Source of the DNA: Athripsodes cinereus
Taxonomy: Eukaryota > Arthropoda > Insecta > Trichoptera > Leptoceridae
NCBI GenBank assembly: GCA_947579605.1
Contig: OX388327.1
Span: 4,327,122-4,391,121, forward strand
Reading direction: 5' to 3'
Length of the DNA stretch: 64,000 nt
Shown here: positions 20,161 to 30,624 of the stretch, piece after piece
How positions within the stretch are numbered: the first letter of the stretch is position 1
Layout of the letters: each line of letters begins with the position of its first letter
Made by a program: the position numbers and the translations under genes
The notes under the pieces: generated by a model
The model's database searches: none
What the model was told of the DNA's origin: nothing
What the model saw: only the letters and a program-made list of their open reading frames with translations

Positions 20161-20919
20161 GCAACGCTAATGCTCTTTATGAAAATTCTTTGCGCCTTGG
20201 CCTTCGTATCAACGCTGGTAAAACGGAGTACATATGTAATAGTACATGCACGAGTACTCACACCCCACTAATGGTTGGCAATTCCCAAATATCTCAGGTT
20301 AGTAAATTCAGGTACCTGGGAGCAACCATAACGCCAGAGGGTGATCTCCGGTCGGAATTACCAATCCGCATAGGAGCAGCTAGCGGGGCTTTCAACAACA
20401 TGAACAAAGTTTGGAAGGCGTCTGGACTCAGCATCAGGACAAAATGTCGCTTGTTCAATGCGTGCATCATCCCAATCCTTCTATATGGCTGCGAGTCTTG
20501 GCACTTAACCAAGGCTCAAGAGCGGAAGATACTAAGCTTTGAAAACAAGTGTCTTAGAAGGATTTTGGATGTCAGATGGTATGAACATGTTACAAATGAT
20601 GCTGTGCGCCGGCGCACCCAGCAGAGACCTGTAATCTCCGTAATACAAGAGAGACGATGGTCCTGGCTGGGACATGTTTTGAGAATGCCCAATGATAGTT
20701 GGCCAAAAAGAGCAATGTTCTTCCGTCCGCAGGGGTTCCGTAGGCCCGGGCGTCCCTCTTTCACAATACACCGTTCCTATGACAACGATATCAGAGCGCA
20801 AGGAATGTCGTGGGAAGAGGTGACGCAATTGGCACAGAGACGCTCTGAATGGAGGAGGCTGGTTTCTGCCCTGTGCTCCCGAGAGGAGCGTTGAGGGCGA
20901 TGATGATGATGATGATGAT
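20161..20919 (+). mobile_element. LINE-B: C-terminal about 244 codons of a non-LTR ORF with GAT tail
   Basis: The frame is open from about 20161 to the TGA at 20892-20894, with no ATG start because the copy is 5' truncated. In order it shows RINAGKTEYI, KFRYLGATITPEG (RT finger/thumb end), LFNACIIPILLYGCESWHL, ENKCLRRILDVRWYEHVTN, RRWSWLGHVLRMPND, RRPGRPSFTIHRSYDNDI and the terminal RSEWRRLVSALCSREER. After the stop a (GAT)n tail runs 20899-20919. The YxDD catalytic motif and endonuclease are not present. Near-identical 3' parts occur at 26244-26497 (minus) and 26735-27233, suggesting recent activity. Confidence 0.85.
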
Positions 20920-21472
20920 ATAAAATATAAAGAAAAATATAATTTAATATAATAATAATAATAAAAAAAGAAAAATATAAGGGAATTAAAAAAGTTCAGA
21001 CAACAAGTAATAAAAAATATATCTTGAGTTAAATAAATTAAGATGAAAATGATTCGTACAGATCAATGCATAAAAAAATGACAAGAGAATTATTATAAAA
21101 TGTACACAAAACAAACAATAAATTACAATAATTATCAATAAAATAAGACTAATTTTCAATAACCCTCGATTCACCCATTGTCAGTAGGTACCTATTACAT
21201 TTGAGAAGTTTAGTCCCAATAAAGGTGCATTGTAGGTAGGTACTTATTTACACTTACATACTTCTGGGTTTCCATACTAACTTTCATTCCATATTTGTCT
21301 TGTGTAGCACTGTTACACACTCTGCGATCTCCCTTCAATAATTACATCTTAAAAATACTATGAAATTATGTTTTTTGGATGTATCGTATAATGCAGCGAA
21401 TCAAATGAAGTTACCATAACAAAAAAAACTCAGGTTACATAAAAATTCTCTTCTACAACCAATCCCTGTAGG
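20920..21472. other. Intronic AT-rich sequence, nothing recognised
   Basis: AAATATAATAATAATA-type low complexity to about 21000, then unassigned sequence. The ORF at 20986 is a low-complexity shadow. Confidence 0.4.
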
Positions 21473-21653
21473 CCTAGTCAAAACACATTTAAGCGTTACG
21501 TTTTCGTTTCGTTTTCGTTCAAACGTTGACGACGTTATGAGAACGCGTCAATTTTCGTAGCTACTTGTGTATTTTAGCTACGAAAATAGATGCGTTCTCG
21601 CAAACTCGTCTTGTTTGAACGAAAACGTAACGCTTAAATGTGTTTTGACTAGG
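21473..21653. mobile_element. Palindromic MITE, family 1, second copy
   Basis: CCTAGTCAAAACACATTTAA is inverted at the right end (GTGTTTTGACTAGG). CGTTACGTTTTCGTT is shared with the 1462-1672 element, as is the inner arm pattern around TTTTCGTAGCTA. Almost the whole 181 bp is palindromic. Confidence 0.7.
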
Positions 21654-22008
21654 GGCCCTGATAATATATTTTTTAATATAGATGTTTTATTGATCAAAAA
21701 AGAATGGAAACCTATTGCAGGGAATGGAACACTAATAAGTAGGTAGGTATATATTTTTATGATTAAATAATATTTCTAAAAAATATTTATTTTTAATTTT
21801 TTGTGGCTTTACACATTGTTGCGTAACACACTTCATTTACAAAAAAAGAACAAAACGTCATTTGCTGTAGTTTTAAAATAATCTAATAAATTTATTTTGA
21901 AAATTTCTTTGCCTTGTGGAGTCCCCGAAACAAAAAAGATCTCTTATATATTTAATCTAAGTTTTCTAATGTTCTTCTGTAAAGGGTCCATATGCTTTAT
22001 ATACTATA
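21654..22008. other. Intronic sequence, nothing recognised
   Basis: No supported feature. Confidence 0.35.
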
Positions 22009-22285
22009 CTATAACATCACGGCATATCACACAAGCTGTTTTCTCCGTGCCAACAAAAAAATAATACATTGAAAATGTCCTTCGATGACAATAATAAGAC
22101 GTCTCTCTCAACAGTCAAACATACAGAAGAAAAAACATTTTTCGTGAAAAAATATGACATTCAGGATGGGTGGCAAACCTCATCGCTGAATTAAAGATGC
22201 AAAATGTCTTAATTTATTCGAACACCTGCATTTTGCAGGACACTCGAAAACTTACGGAAAAGGGTGGGCGATAGCTTCTCTTTGA
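22009..22285 (-). repeat. R3 retroposon with a palindromic-MITE arm inside
   Basis: R3 blocks CATCACGGCATATCACACAA, TCTCCGTGCCAACAAAA, ATTCAGGATGGGTGGCAAAC and CACTCGAAAACTTACGGAAA. The stretch 22066-22148 (AAATGTCC...AATAAGACGTCTCTCTCAAC...GAAAAAACATTT) is a MITE family 2 remnant. Confidence 0.6.
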
Positions 22286-22395
22286 AATATTATCTTTTTA
22301 TCTGCACTAAAATTTGTAGTTATTGCCTGTTTTATATTATATGCACAATTTTAACATGACCTTAAGTATACCGTATACCGCGTCTATCACCCGAA

Positions 22396-22490
22396 ACTTC
22401 CAGCAAAAAGGAGCGTCTTCAGCCTTCTTCTAAAGCTCTTTCCATTCGCCTCCTCTCGCAGTCCTAGATGAAGCTTGTTCCAGCAATGTC
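22396..22490 (-). mobile_element. CR1-like LINE C-terminal scrap
   Basis: The minus strand reads CWNKLHLGLREEANGKSFRR then LKTLLFAGSFG and stop, the WNSLP...SFKRRLKTHLF end of CR1-like ORFs. Confidence 0.55.
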
Positions 22491-23239
22491 ACCAATATAT
22501 AATATATAGGCTAGAAAATAAAATAAAAAAATGGTAATGCGACCAAACATGTTGGTGTTGCAAGGTTCGAAGGACATTTTTTCAAGTGTAGGGATCCTTT
22601 TATGACTTTGTCAGGTATATAGGATCTCCAATACTTAAGTATACGCAGGAAAAAAGACCATTAGTATCTTAATATTATGGAGTGAAACAACATATTTTTA
22701 TTTTTATAATTTATGAAACAATATTTCAGAGAAAATTAGTACTGCGTTTCTAGGCTTCACTAGTCTATACCGTAAATGGTACTGTGCTTAGTGCCTTTTG
22801 TTACGAAACAAAATTTAAAAAAAATGTCTCCAATTAATTCATAAATCTATAAGAAAAGCACCAAAGATCTAAATATTTATGTGATGAATCAAACATTTTC
22901 GAAATAGTTCTACATTCAAATACATTGTGTTGTTTTTAGATTGCCATAATTCCAAAAACAAAACAATACATCTGTAATTTATTATATGATATACATATTG
23001 CAGAGGCGGAGGTAAATTTTATAAATTGGTTATACCATGAAATTAAAAATTTGACCTTTTTTACTGTCAACTTTCACAATTTGTGTTATAATGTAATGTA
23101 GATTCGTTTTGTTTTACTTTCAATGGTTTTGTATAACTCACTGACACTTGTGTGTTATTCCAATATTTAATAATTTCTTAATGACCATTGTTTTTATTTT
23201 CACAATTTATTTTTATTTCTTATAACCAATTTTTTTATT
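22491..23239. other. Intronic AT-rich sequence, nothing recognised
   Basis: No supported coding or repeat feature. Confidence 0.4.
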
Positions 23240-23412
23240 TTATATTGTATGACAACCTTATGGGCTATTGAATAATACCAATTAATAATTTTTTATACAC
23301 TTTTAAATTGGGCAACGCATTGTTTTCTTGTAATATTGTTGATATTTTTTTTTGTATTTATTTTTGTGTGTTGTCTGAAGTGTGTAACTGGCTATAAATA
23401 AAAAATAAAAAA
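23240..23412 (+). repeat. R8 LINE 3' UTR with A-rich tail
   Basis: GACAACCTTATGGGCT, CTTTTAAATTGGG, GTCTGAAGTGTGT and a TAAATAAAAAATAAAAAAAA tail. A second copy with the same blocks in the same order is at 63302-63452. Confidence 0.6.
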
Positions 23413-23465
23413 AAAATATTTGATAAAGGAATTTCAAAAAATGCCTGATGAAAAACTAGCACCTT

Positions 23466-23660
23466 CTACTATGCCATATTTTACAAGTGGGATAGCTAGC
23501 GGACTTACTGCAAACAATAAATATACAGGTTGTACTCTCCATGCCAGTAAAAATATAACATTAGGGGTGGGTAGTGGCATGTTTCATCGCTAAATTTTAG
23601 ATGTCAATTGTCTATGTTGCTGAAAATATCAGCTTTCAAATTACATTCCCGATCTCTTCA
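23466..23660 (-). repeat. R3 retroposon copy
   Basis: TACTATGCCATATTTTACAA, AGTGGGATAGCTAGCGGACT, CTCTCCATGCCAGTAAAAAT and GGGTGGGTAGTGGCATGTTT follow the R3 order. Confidence 0.65.
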
Positions 23661-24718
23661 TACTTGCATAAAACAAAATCCCATATAATCCAGTGTCAGT
23701 TTGGAACTAGGATTCTTAGACATGCATTGGTATTTTGTATGTAAAAAAATCACGCCATTGTAGACTGTGGTGTTTTTTGCGTGTATGGTAATCACGCCAC
23801 TGATTGTATTATACTTATACACCACAAAAACAGATGTCGCCAGTGTAGCTGTCACACTGAGGTATTTACAATGCGAAATGCAAACAAATAAACAAACATA
23901 CCTAATAATACTTTAGAATAATTTGTTATACTTTGTTTTTATATAGTCGCATGTTTGTGCGTACCTACATCCGAGTATAGAACATATTACGATAAACACG
24001 AATAACCCACTTTTATAGGAAAATCTTTTAAAAATAGAGTTTAATAACTTTTAGATCTCTTGTGTACAAGACACATTTTTGTTTAATTTTAATCGGAAAT
24101 TTGGTGAATATGTGAAGTGATTTATTATGCTGCTGGAAAGAAATGAATCTTGGAATTGATGGAAGTCGAAAATGTCGTCGAAAGGCGAAATACGACTCTC
24201 TCTATAAAAATCAATATAGTAGAAAAAACATTTGTTTTTCATTTCATCTCAATATAAAATTTATTTCACTTCTGACTTAATTAATTTGCGTGCCGGCTTT
24301 CGACAGTTTCAGCTCCCATTGTCAGGCAAACGTAAAGTGAAGCTTTTTTATTTCAATAAATTTAGATAATAACCAGTAACGAACAGAGTAATAACGACCA
24401 GTTGATGTTAAAACATGAATATTTGTGTGGTTATGCGGATTCTCGGTTAGATCTGTTGACATGACGCGGTGATGTCCCTTATCAGAGTACAATACAATAA
24501 TCAGGGTTGCCAAAAACAGGATTGTAGATCTTAACTTAGAAAAGACAACGTCACTTTGAAACTGGTGGGACTAGAACCCGCAACCCATCCTTCACGCGAG
24601 GTGCGATTTGTTGATATGCATAAATGATAAATAAATAAATGAGCATATTTCTTAACTGGTGTATTTTATATCTAGATTCATATTTTTAAAGGTATTTTTT
24701 TGTTGTTTTATCTTTATT
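23661..24718. other. Intronic sequence with repeat scraps
   Basis: 24150-24245 holds a MITE family 2 half. 24255-24345 (CCGGCTTTCGACAGTTTCAG) matches 61550-61650 in reverse, a repeat called R10. 24523-24612 is a minus-strand SINE-like head (on that strand GCGGGTTCTAGTCCCACCAG). No gene. Confidence 0.45.
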
Positions 24719-25417
24719 AGGACCAATTCTGAATCTTAATGAACTAACTAACTAAAAAGTTGATTAATATTAGTTATTATGTAGTATTCAGCATTAGTTA
24801 TGAACTATAAACAACTATAAACTCGAGAACCACCAAGTGCAAACGGTAAAATCTATGGGACAAACTAATATTAGTCAGTGATGCCGCAATACAAAATGTT
24901 TTTCACGTTCCGATTTACACTTCTGTCAACAATTTAATAGTTGTCGCGCGTGAAAATTGTGAATTGTCAGATTTGCCGATATATTTTGGCGTTCGTATTT
25001 GCGTCGGTTGATGGTGTAATTTTACAATTTATACATGCTAATAGTTGGGAGGGCCCTAAAAATATAAATTTTTACTTTTAATTGAAAAAAACAACTTAAC
25101 ACTTCCAAAATATAGGAATATTCTGCGGTAAAATGACAGCAACTAATAATATTCGCACATTAAAAGTCGCGAATAAAATTCTGCCAAATCCAACTTATTT
25201 TAGTCGTCGGCTGTCAACTAAAATTTCATTCTGAATACGAAATCCATAGATTCTCGAAATTTATAGTTGTACTAAGGTGTCAAAATGAACTAATGAACTA
25301 AATTAATACGGAAAACTGTGAATACGAATTAGAACTAATTATCATGACTCGACTATCTTCTCACACTTAGTTGACTTAGTTAGTGCAACTAAACTATTTT
25401 ATGATTCAGAATTGGCC
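24719..25417. mobile_element. Putative DNA transposon/MITE (about 700 bp) with short TIRs
   Basis: GGACCAATTCTGAATCTTAA at the left is inverted at the right as TTATGATTCAGAATTGGCC. Nearby ACTAACTAAC and GTTGACTTAGTTAGT subterminal repeats also face each other. No transposase frame; target duplication is not clear (TTA/TAA possible). Confidence 0.55.
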
Positions 25418-26180
25418 ATAATATATTGGTTATGCTTCTTTCTGTGAATTTTACTTAAAATTTGTATAAAACATACATAAAAAGACACATTTCGTATATT
25501 TTGAATTCTATATTGTTTTAAAAGACTTTGGATATTGGTGTGAATTAAAAAAATAATGACAAAAAATTAACAAAATGGAATATATTAGATGTATACTTTA
25601 AATCAAAGATCAACTATGTTTTAAATCCTTAAATATCGGAAACTCTCTAAAATCAAAGTTAGTTTATGTGACTTAAATTTAAATGAGGACAAAGGAACTG
25701 TATTTTAATGATACCGGTAGTTATAATTAACATTGATCGTTCAATATTGTGTGAATTAAAAAAAAAAATACATGAATTTTAAAAAATGGTATTGTGCTCG
25801 CCCTGTCAAAAGTACAATCCCATTTTCAGTGTCCAATGACCGTGTCCTATTATTAGTACTTACATAAATAATATAACACCGCCGTCACTATAATAATAAT
25901 AATATCTTACAACGTCTATAGTAGCACATCGCACGGGGTGGACATGTTATGATAAATGTAATATTTGTATCACACGAGAACAATAGGTTAAATCTGAAAG
26001 CGAGTCTTAGCGAAACGAATCGTTTTTATTATGAATTGTGGTTGTTTTATATATATCACAATAATCTTCTTTCATTGCGTACATTTTTTTTAAGTTTGTT
26101 TTGGTTATTTTTTTATTGTTGCTGCTTACATTGGAGTAAGTAGTATTTGATTAAATATTACATACTTACAACAACTACTA
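25418..26180. other. Intronic AT-rich sequence, nothing recognised
   Basis: No coding or repeat family recognised. Confidence 0.4.
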
Positions 26181-26665
26181 CTACTACACCATCACGACAT
26201 CTCCGGCAAGTGGGGTAGCCAGCAGACCAACTGCATGTAATAATCAATTTATTAATCATCGCCCTCAACGCTCCTCTTGGGAGCACAGGGCAGAAACTAG
26301 CCTCCTCCATTCAGAGCGTCTCTGCGCCAATTGCGTCACCTCTTTCCACGACATTCCTTGCGCTCTGATGTCGTTGTCATAGGAACGGTGTATTGTGAAA
26401 GAGGGACGCCCGGGCCGACGGAACCCTTGCGGACGGAAGAACAGAGCTCTTTTTGGCCAACTATCATTGGGCATTCTCTGGGCATTCTTTTTCTTGGGCA
26501 TGTAATAAATATGATAGAAATTAAGATTTTCAGTATGGGTGGCAAAACTCACCGCAGTGCCACCTTTTACAGGACACTTAAAAACTTACAGAAAAGAGTG
26601 GGAGACCAATGCTTTGCCGGGTGCTCTACGATGTATCTGTATGCCAGAGGCGCAATTATTCGATT
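26181..26665 (-). repeat. R3 retroposon interrupted by a LINE-B copy
   Basis: R3 blocks ACACCATCACGACATCTCCG and GGGTAGCCAGCAGACCAACT lie left of the insert; CAGTATGGGTGGCAAAACTC, GACACTTAAAAACTTACAGA and CTTTGCCGGGTGCTCTACGA lie right of it. Confidence 0.75.
26233..26508 (-). mobile_element. LINE-B 3' fragment inside R3, with 11-bp target duplication
   Basis: The insert 26244-26497 encodes on the minus strand RMPNDSWPKRALFFRPQG through RSEWRRLVSALCSQEER and stop, the last roughly 75 residues of LINE-B. GCATGTAATAA occurs at 26233-26243 and 26498-26508. R3 reads continuously if the insert and one duplicate are removed. Confidence 0.9.
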
Positions 26666-26721
26666 TTTTCAACAATATATAATTTGGTTCTCGCATGTTT
26701 GTAAACACAAAATTACCTACT

Positions 26722-27246
26722 ATCGACCCTTTCTACTATGGACTCAGCATCAGGAGAAAATGTCGCTTGTTCAATGCGTGCATCATCCCAATCCTTCTAT
26801 ATGGCTGCGAGTCTTGGCACTTAACCAAGGCTCAAGAGCGGAAGATACTAAGCTTTGAAAACAAGTGTCTAAGAAGGATTTTGGATGTCAGATGGTATGA
26901 ACATGTTACAAATGATGCTGTGCGCCGGCGCACCCAGCAGAGACCTGTAATCTCCGTAATACAAGAGAGACGATGGTCCTGGCTGGGACATGTTTTGAGA
27001 ATGCCCAATGATAGTTGGCCAAAAAGAGCACTGTTCTTCCGTCCGCAGGGGTTCCGTAGGCCCGGGGGTCCCTCTTTCACAATACACCGTTCCTATGACA
27101 ACGATATCAGAGCGCAAGGAATGTCGTGGGAAGAGGTGACGCAATTGGCACAGAGACGCTCTGAATGGAGGAGGCTGGTTTCTGCCCTGTGCTCCCGAGA
27201 GGAGCGTTGAGGGCAATGATGATGATGATGATGATCGACCCTTTCT
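26722..27246 (+). mobile_element. LINE-B 3' fragment with 13-bp target duplication
   Basis: The insert 26735-27233 begins within the CTCAGCATCAGGA part of LINE-B and carries YGCESWHL, RRWSWLGHVLRMPND and the VSALCSREER end with a TGA at 27208-27210, then a (GAT)n tail. ATCGACCCTTTCT is found at 26722-26734 and 27234-27246. It differs from the 20161 copy by only a few bases over nearly 480 bp (for example GGPSF for GRPSF), so both are recent. Confidence 0.92.
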
Positions 27247-27530
27247 GCCTACCCCGAAAGGGAAACGGTTGATGATGATGATTCTGGATGATTTTATTTT
27301 GACGCCGTTTAACAGTCCCTAGACCGTCTCAAGGGCGTCTATTATTTTTATTTAGCTATTATAAAATTTTGAAAGCACTTTAAACTGTCACAAATTTGAT
27401 TAAAATGCGAGACTTTCATGTGAGTTCCAGTTGTAGGTATTAATAATTGTAACAAATTTTATTCACTAATTCAATGATGATGATAATGAATGATATTTTA
27501 GTCTCAAAGCTTTATCTGGAAAAAAATTAC

Positions 27531-27722
27531 CTCTCAGAGCAGTTGCAGCGTGTTTGGCACACTCAGTTCCCTGACAAGCTCTTCTCTGAAGCAGTCCTGG
27601 ACATCTCCTGCCTCCGTGTTCTGCCGGATGAAGGATCCTTCTGGAGCGAGACATGGATCCCGGTCCACATGTAGCATCACACTGACTCCATGGCCCCCAT
27701 GATGAGACTACGCAATCAACAA
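27531..27722 (-). CDS. Thrombospondin type-1 repeat exon of an SBSPON-like gene
   Basis: The minus strand has a pyrimidine tract TTCTATTCTTTCCAG, a 192-bp exon and the donor AG|GTAATTTT. The exon has two leading bases, 63 stop-free codons and one trailing base, so both flanking introns are phase 1, the symmetrical class common for extracellular modules. The protein reads VDCVVSSWGPWSQC, CDATCGPGSMSRSRRI, then HGGRRC, LLQRRACQGTEC and AATALR. It has six cysteines, the W-x2-W-S-x-C core, CGPG and SRSRR, a complete TSP1 domain. Its product should be secreted and bind matrix or glycans (family knowledge). The exon at 1995-2115 follows in frame. SBSPON-type is my best call; another single-TSR protein remains possible since the somatomedin-B exon is not in view. 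Confidence 0.9.
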
Positions 27723-27832
27723 CTGGAAAGAATAGAAAAATAATATATTAATTTAAGAATAAGATATCTTCTGAAAGATGAATCAGTGGTGTTACTTCCG
27801 ATGTCATCTTTCAATATAAGTAGGGACTGGAT

Positions 27833-27995
27833 AAATTGAAACAAGTGTTTCCTTCTTCTATGGATTAAATAACGTGAGAGAGATGTTTTTCGACTTGTTA
27901 GGTCATTATCGATTGATACTGACCTAACAAGTCAAAATACGCCTCTCTTGTGTTTATTTATTCTACAGTAGAACAAAGCGCTTGTTTCAATTTTT
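27833..27995. mobile_element. Palindromic MITE, family 2
   Basis: GAGAGATGTTTTTCGACTTG and TTAGGTCA pair with TGACCTAACAAGTCAAAATA and the opposite GAGAG arm across a roughly 14-base loop. Outer arms GAAACAAGTGTTTC-like and GCTTGTTTCAATTT are shared with 15007-15183. It lies only about 110 bp upstream of the TSR exon acceptor. Confidence 0.65.
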
Positions 27996-28088
27996 CTAAT
28001 TTGGAATTCTACAACTTGTGTTCTATTCAACTAATGTCAATTCGGTATCTGCCCGTTATTAAATACTCGTTTCATTTGATTTCTTTAC

Positions 28089-28312
28089 TATCACCTCATG
28101 CGTGTCCTAGGAGGGGTAGGCAGAGAGAACGGCACGCCATATAGACCTATCCTTACAAACTTTTTTCGCTTCCTCCACATTCATCCAGTTTCTCATACAT
28201 GCACGCCAATTTTTCATACTCAACACGCGGCCGTCCTTTAGAATTTGATCCACGTGATCAAGCCACGTGGTTCTTGGACATTTGCGCCTCTTTAGCATCC
28301 TTTCCTTATACG
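28089..28312 (-). mobile_element. LINE-A 3' fragment
   Basis: The minus frame 28107-28298 reads KCPRTTWLDHVDQILKDGRV, NVEEAKKVCKDRSIW and RAVLSAYPS, the end of LINE-A, with a 3' end CCCCTCCTAGGACACGCATG that is a changed form of the LINE-A terminus. Confidence 0.8.
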
Positions 28313-28652
28313 TAAATATAAAAATATAATTCTAATATATAATAAAAACAAATTATTAAAAAATCTGTAAGTTATGTTAAGGATTAAAACAACAATGTGT
28401 TAAAGCTGTGATTAAAACTAAAATTATGTAAGCTAACCAAATATTTAAGGCCGCAACATAAGACCTAATAGCTTGAAAAATAATTATTACTAGTAGTATG
28501 CTTTAGGTACTAGCTTTTAAACACGGATTCACTCAGAGAATATTATGAAAAACATAGACAAATAATTTCTGTAAAATAGTAAACGATATTCAAAAACTGC
28601 ATCCATGGCCCAAATAGGGAAGATTAATACAAAATGTTTTTGTAATAGGTAC
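28313..28652. other. Intronic AT-rich sequence, nothing recognised
   Basis: No supported feature. Confidence 0.35.
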
Positions 28653-29981
28653 TTAACCCTTAAATGCATTGTGATGAAAATTTCCATCATACTAAATATG
28701 TTGGTTTAATTGTTTATTTTTAATGGCAATGGTATTTATTTATTACATAGAGACACACACAGTAGGTTGACAAAACATATTATATGAAAAATAAAAAAAG
28801 AGAGAATAATGTTGATCTGATCAGGCCAACCCACCAATTAGGCGTCTCTACAGCATACAATATTGGAGATGAAGAAACAGCGCCCGATCAATGCAAGTCC
28901 AGTTTAACCAGACTCACACTAAACATGCGCCTGTCACATTAAACTACTGTAAGGAAAAAATATACATTTTAGAGAAAAAAAAAACAATACACACACATAA
29001 ATTCAACCACCAAACACACTCAAGTTGGAAGCAATACATTTCCTGAACCCGGTCAGCGAGTCACCAAAGACATCCACCCCCGCAACGCGATGTGAGTATA
29101 GGAGATTATAAAATTTACACATTCGATTGATAGGATTGTTCTGACTGATGTTATTATTGTGTCTATCCGGCAGAAAGGTTTTGAGGTTGCGAAGACGGGG
29201 ATTTGTGGGATAAAAGTTTAATAAACTGACTGACGCCGTATCCACATTACCGTTTACTACCTTGTGAAGCATGGTGAGGTCAGCAAGAATTCTTCTATCC
29301 CATATTGAAAAAAGTAAGACGATCCTCGTAACACCTCAAAAGTCTACTTTGTCCAGTTTTATAAGACAAATTTCTCACAAAACGTTTTTGAACTCTTTCA
29401 AGAGCTTTGATATGCACATCATACATGGGAGACCATATCAGAGAGTTGTATTCCAGTATACTACGCACCTAGTGAAAAATACAAAATTTTGAAGCTCTCC
29501 GTTCTTTTAAACTTACGCGAAATCCGATTGATAAATCCCAGCTTTTTATTTGCACGCATTACTATGTCAATGTAATGAGCACGGAAACTAAGCTTGAAGT
29601 CCAACGTTACACCCAAGTCACGGACTTCGTTCACCTTCTGTAAAGATTCACCCCCCAGTTTATAATCAAATTCGATAGGACTTATTTCGTATATTTTCAA
29701 CCTCTTTGTCTTTAACTGTTGAATTTCTCAGCCGTCTATCATCTTTTTCAAGGAGAAAAATCAAAAATTTATATTTTTTTTTATAATTTCATACACATAA
29801 AATTCCATATAACCTCGCAATTTATTTTTTTCTAGCTAACAGACCATACATAATCCTTTAAAAAATGTACTTTCTTGTGTCAATGATTTTTTAAAATTAT
29901 TTTTACCCTAAAATACACTTCAAATTGTATCACAAAACATTTTTTTCAATGCACTATAAAAATCATGCATTTAAGGGTAAA
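28653..29981. mobile_element. piggyBac-like element remnant
   Basis: The left end is TTAA then CCCTTAAATGCATTGTGATG; the right end is CATGCATTTAAGGG followed by TAAA, a likely decayed TTAA target. CCC-TTAAATGCA inverted ends with TTAA are piggyBac-style. The interior holds no piggyBac transposase; most of it is the Jockey-like fragment at 28990-29705. Confidence 0.5.
28990..29705 (-). mobile_element. Jockey/I-like LINE C-terminal fragment, frameshifted
   Basis: Two minus-strand frames join in order. Frame 29461-29700 has VRDLGVTLDFKLSFRAHYID and IMRANKKLGFINR-like text, the RT end of Jockey/I elements. The frames then show LEYNSLIWSPMYD-like codons through 29270-29460, and frame 29003-29272 has PTNPRLRNLKTFLP, CKFYNLLYSHRV and FGDSLTGFRKCI. 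Stops and a frameshift near 29270 make it dead. A piece of the same family at 47360-47428 carries the same GGATGTCTTTGGTGACTC. Confidence 0.7.
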
Positions 29982-30142
29982 ACATCACTTTTGAAAAAAA
30001 AAAAAACTTTTCCAATTGAATTGAAATTGGGATGAAATATATTGCCTCTCATCTTAAAAATCTTAGGTTTAATTGGCACAGAGATAAAAACTTGCATAAA
30101 CTTTATCTAGATGACTTGATCGTAAATATAAATAAATATTAA

Positions 30143-30245
30143 TAGAAAGACATGTGAACGGAAAGAAGTATGTAAGGACAGATCTATACGGCGTTCCGTT
30201 CTCTCTGCCTACCCCACTTGGGATAGGCTGCGAGGGAATAGATAG
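30143..30245 (+). mobile_element. LINE-A terminal scrap with TAGA tail
   Basis: Encodes the EVCKDRSIRRSVLSAYP-like end, then CCCCACTTGGGATAGGCTGC and a TAGATAGATAGA tail. Confidence 0.75.
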
Positions 30246-30620
30246 ATAGACATGTGAACGGAATAATTTATTAATGTTGTGTTACAGCATTAGTGTGTTT
30301 TACGTATGTAGCAAGAGAGCCGCTTGTTTATAAGCTGAGATTAGGCTTAAAACGAGCTTATTTAAGCTTAAATTTGTTATATTATTATTATATCAGCCCT
30401 TTTATTATTATTAGTAGACACACATTATTATTATTATTTGAAACACAAACAGTCTATAAAGTTACAAAGTGTTTTCGGACAACACGTGTGTGAAAATTGG
30501 GTAAACTGTTTTGAATAAATTGCCACGTTGCTTGTGTCGTCATAGTATAAGATGGAAAATTATATAAATATACTAAAATTAAAAAAATACTCAAAACCAG
30601 TGTAGGCGAAAACAGCCAAT
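30246..30620. other. Intronic AT-rich sequence, nothing recognised
   Basis: No supported feature. Confidence 0.35.
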
Positions 30621-30624
30621 TCCT

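Larger units (their letters stand above)
2116..27530 (-). other. 25.4-kb intron of the SBSPON-like gene
   Basis: Inferred intron between the two recognised exons on the minus strand, with donor GTAATTTT at 27530 and acceptor TTTCAG ending at 2116. It is phase 1. It consists almost entirely of repeats annotated separately, and no additional exon is needed to keep the frame. 2116-2711 itself is AT-rich with nothing recognised. Confidence 0.7.

Noticed and set aside
20516..20828. Minus-strand ORFs over LINE-B (also 26832-27216 and the plus ORF at 26331)
   Set aside because: Antisense shadows of the LINE-B C-terminal frame, recurring wherever LINE-B does.
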